Assembly: GCA_017502975.1 (NCBI GenBank)
Contig: JAFVTV010000008.1
Coordinates: 1 to 39,480 of the forward strand
Source of the DNA: Clostridia bacterium
GTDB lineage: Bacteria; Bacillota; Clostridia; Oscillospirales; CAG-272
Length of the DNA stretch: 39,480 nt
Direction of reading: 5' to 3'
Of the stretch, positions 38,957 through 39,480 are shown piece by piece. The position numbers and the translations under genes were made by a program. Each line of letters opens with the position of its first letter. Position 1 is the stretch's first letter. The notes beneath the pieces are model-generated. The model was not told the DNA's origin, did not search any database, and was given only the letters and a program-made list of their open reading frames with translations.

Positions 38957-38994
38957 AACAAAAAAGACCCCTTGCGGGTCTTTTTTGTTTGGCC
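38952..38994 (+). terminator. tRNA-Arg terminator including the tRNA 3' end
   Basis: The perfect 19-bp stem (38952-38970 with 38976-38994) has its left arm starting at the last acceptor-stem base, discriminator and CCA of tRNA-Arg. The right arm contains six T. Confidence 0.88.
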
Positions 38995-39013
38995 CCTGCA
39001 TCGGATTTGAACC
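38990..39013 (-). repeat. Minus-strand 3' end fragment of another tRNA
   Basis: Read on the minus strand it contains GGTTCAAATCC (T-loop) and ends GCAGGGGCCA with a CCA. It shares the tRNA-Arg terminator hairpin in the opposite direction. No matching 5' half is found upstream of it; a minus-strand gene body would lie at 39014-39070, and that sequence does not fold as a tRNA. Confidence 0.55.
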
Positions 39014-39163
39014 CCACCGCCGCAGGAACAATGGAATTAACACAGCACATATTGCGGTGGGGAAGAACGCCGCCCGCTTTGCGATGGCGGCACATGGCCG
39101 CCAAGGCGCTTCTTCCTACAAAACGCGAAGCGTTTTGTGAACGAATAGGCGGCAATGCCGACG

Positions 39164-39198
39164 TCCGCGTGGGTAGGCCAAACAAAAAAGACCCCTTG
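39164..39198 (+). repeat. Truncated duplicate of the tRNA-Arg 3' end and terminator
   Basis: These 35 bases are identical to 38940-38974: the last 17 bases of tRNA-Arg including CCA, then the first half of its terminator. The 150 bases upstream (39014-39163) are a mosaic of short palindromes such as AAAACGCGAAGCGTTTT, with no supported gene. Confidence 0.75.
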
Positions 39199-39231
39199 GC
39201 GTACCTGCGATAAAGCAGGTGCGCCAATTTT
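39198..39231 (+). terminator. Hairpin after the duplicated tRNA-Arg end
   Basis: An 11-bp stem with one G-U pair (GGCGTACCTGC with GCAGGTGCGCC) is followed by AATTTTATATT. It replaces the second arm of the copied terminator. Confidence 0.6.
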
Positions 39232-39278
39232 ATATTAAAACTCGAATGTTGGTTGAATTATCATCAAAAAACAAGTTA

Positions 39279-39306
39279 TTGATTGCTTTTGATTTTATGA
39301 TATAAT
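39279..39306 (+). promoter_or_regulatory. Promoter of the right-edge XRE gene
   Basis: TTGATT (39279-39284), a 16-base spacer and TATAAT (39301-39306) with an extended -10 TG. Confidence 0.65.
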
Positions 39307-39354
39307 ATTAGTGAAAGCAGAGCTCGCTTATCTTTTCACTAAGGAGACTAATCT

Positions 39355-39480
39355 ATGGCTCACATTGGAATAAAAATAAAAGAACTAAGAAAGAAAAAGG
39401 ATATGACGCAAGAAAAACTTGCGGAATATCTTCATGTGTCATTTCAAGCAGTTTCAAAATGGGAAACGGGTGCGGCAACC
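39355..39480 (+). CDS. XRE-family regulator, partial (C-terminus beyond right edge)
   Basis: The 42 visible residues start MAHIGIKIKELRKKKDMTQE and continue KLAEYLHVSFQAVSKWETG. This is a canonical Cro/C1 HTH with the Q-A-V-S-K-W-E-T-G recognition region common in clostridial regulators. AAGGAG precedes the ATG. What follows the HTH, and so the effector, is outside the window. Confidence 0.9.
   Translation, partial: MAHIGIKIKELRKKKDMTQEKLAEYLHVSFQAVSKWETGAAT

Overview
The window looks like a chromosomal segment of a low-to-mid GC Clostridia-type Firmicute, probably an uncultured gut lineage. The evidence is the strong AGGAGG-type ribosome binding sites, HPr kinase (hprK), Rex, DnaD plus DnaC/DnaI-type primosome proteins, a DUF512 radical SAM protein beside der and obgE, a DUF4830 protein, a DUF6514-like protein and a PF06541 membrane protein. 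No rRNA, prophage, CRISPR array or recognised anti-phage system is visible. Gene calls rest on reading translated sequence and motifs; no database search was run.

Layout. 1-3060: an HPr-kinase-like gene running off the left edge, then a small regulatory block (XRE protein, DUF6514-like protein, an ArsR-type regulator and a 39-residue peptide that could be a RiPP precursor). 3060-3570: a tRNA-Pro gene between truncated copies of its own ends. 3667-12053: a surface-glycan operon from a strong promoter, containing rfbF-rfbG-rfbH (CDP-3,6-dideoxyhexose precursor synthesis), a Wzx-like flippase, two GT2 glycosyltransferases, a YwaF-like membrane protein and a YfcE-like phosphodiesterase. 12066-17214 (minus): DUF512 - RAYT transposase - der - obgE - ppa. 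17330-19672: a possible small RNA, a secreted beta-helix-like protein and a 43-residue KxYxxP peptide. 20031-23274 (minus): hprK - galK - membrane protein - rlmH. 23521-25971: a PpiC/SurA-like foldase, a PF06541 protein and an HD-domain protein. 26018-32219: comEB, a lipoprotein, an LMW phosphatase, rimI, tsaD, a DnaA-box cluster, rex, dnaD and a DnaC-like loader. 32237-35419: a helical-bundle protein, a large membrane protein with a VVEEAP repeat, and a DUF4830 protein. 35545-39480: an accessory, repeat-rich region with three small membrane or unknown genes, tRNA-Gln, tRNA-Arg, a FeoA-like protein and an XRE gene cut by the right edge.

Two repeat systems stand out. First, a REP-associated tyrosine transposase (RAYT, 15288-15797) sits among REP-like palindromes headed by GTAG. 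Two exact inverted 25-base copies lie in frame inside the transposase gene, and others lie near 20.97 kb and 36.9-37.0 kb; a second GTAG-headed family lies at 19.76-19.93 kb and 37.98 kb. Second, all three tRNA genes lie next to truncated copies of tRNA ends (of the same or other tRNAs) mixed with GC-rich palindromes. Some truncated copies are split in the T-loop by inserts of roughly 65-85 bases, and a segment of about 200 bases built from tRNA-Gln remnants is directly repeated 993 bases apart around a small membrane-protein gene. This gives a cassette-like layout that I do not recognise as a described system.
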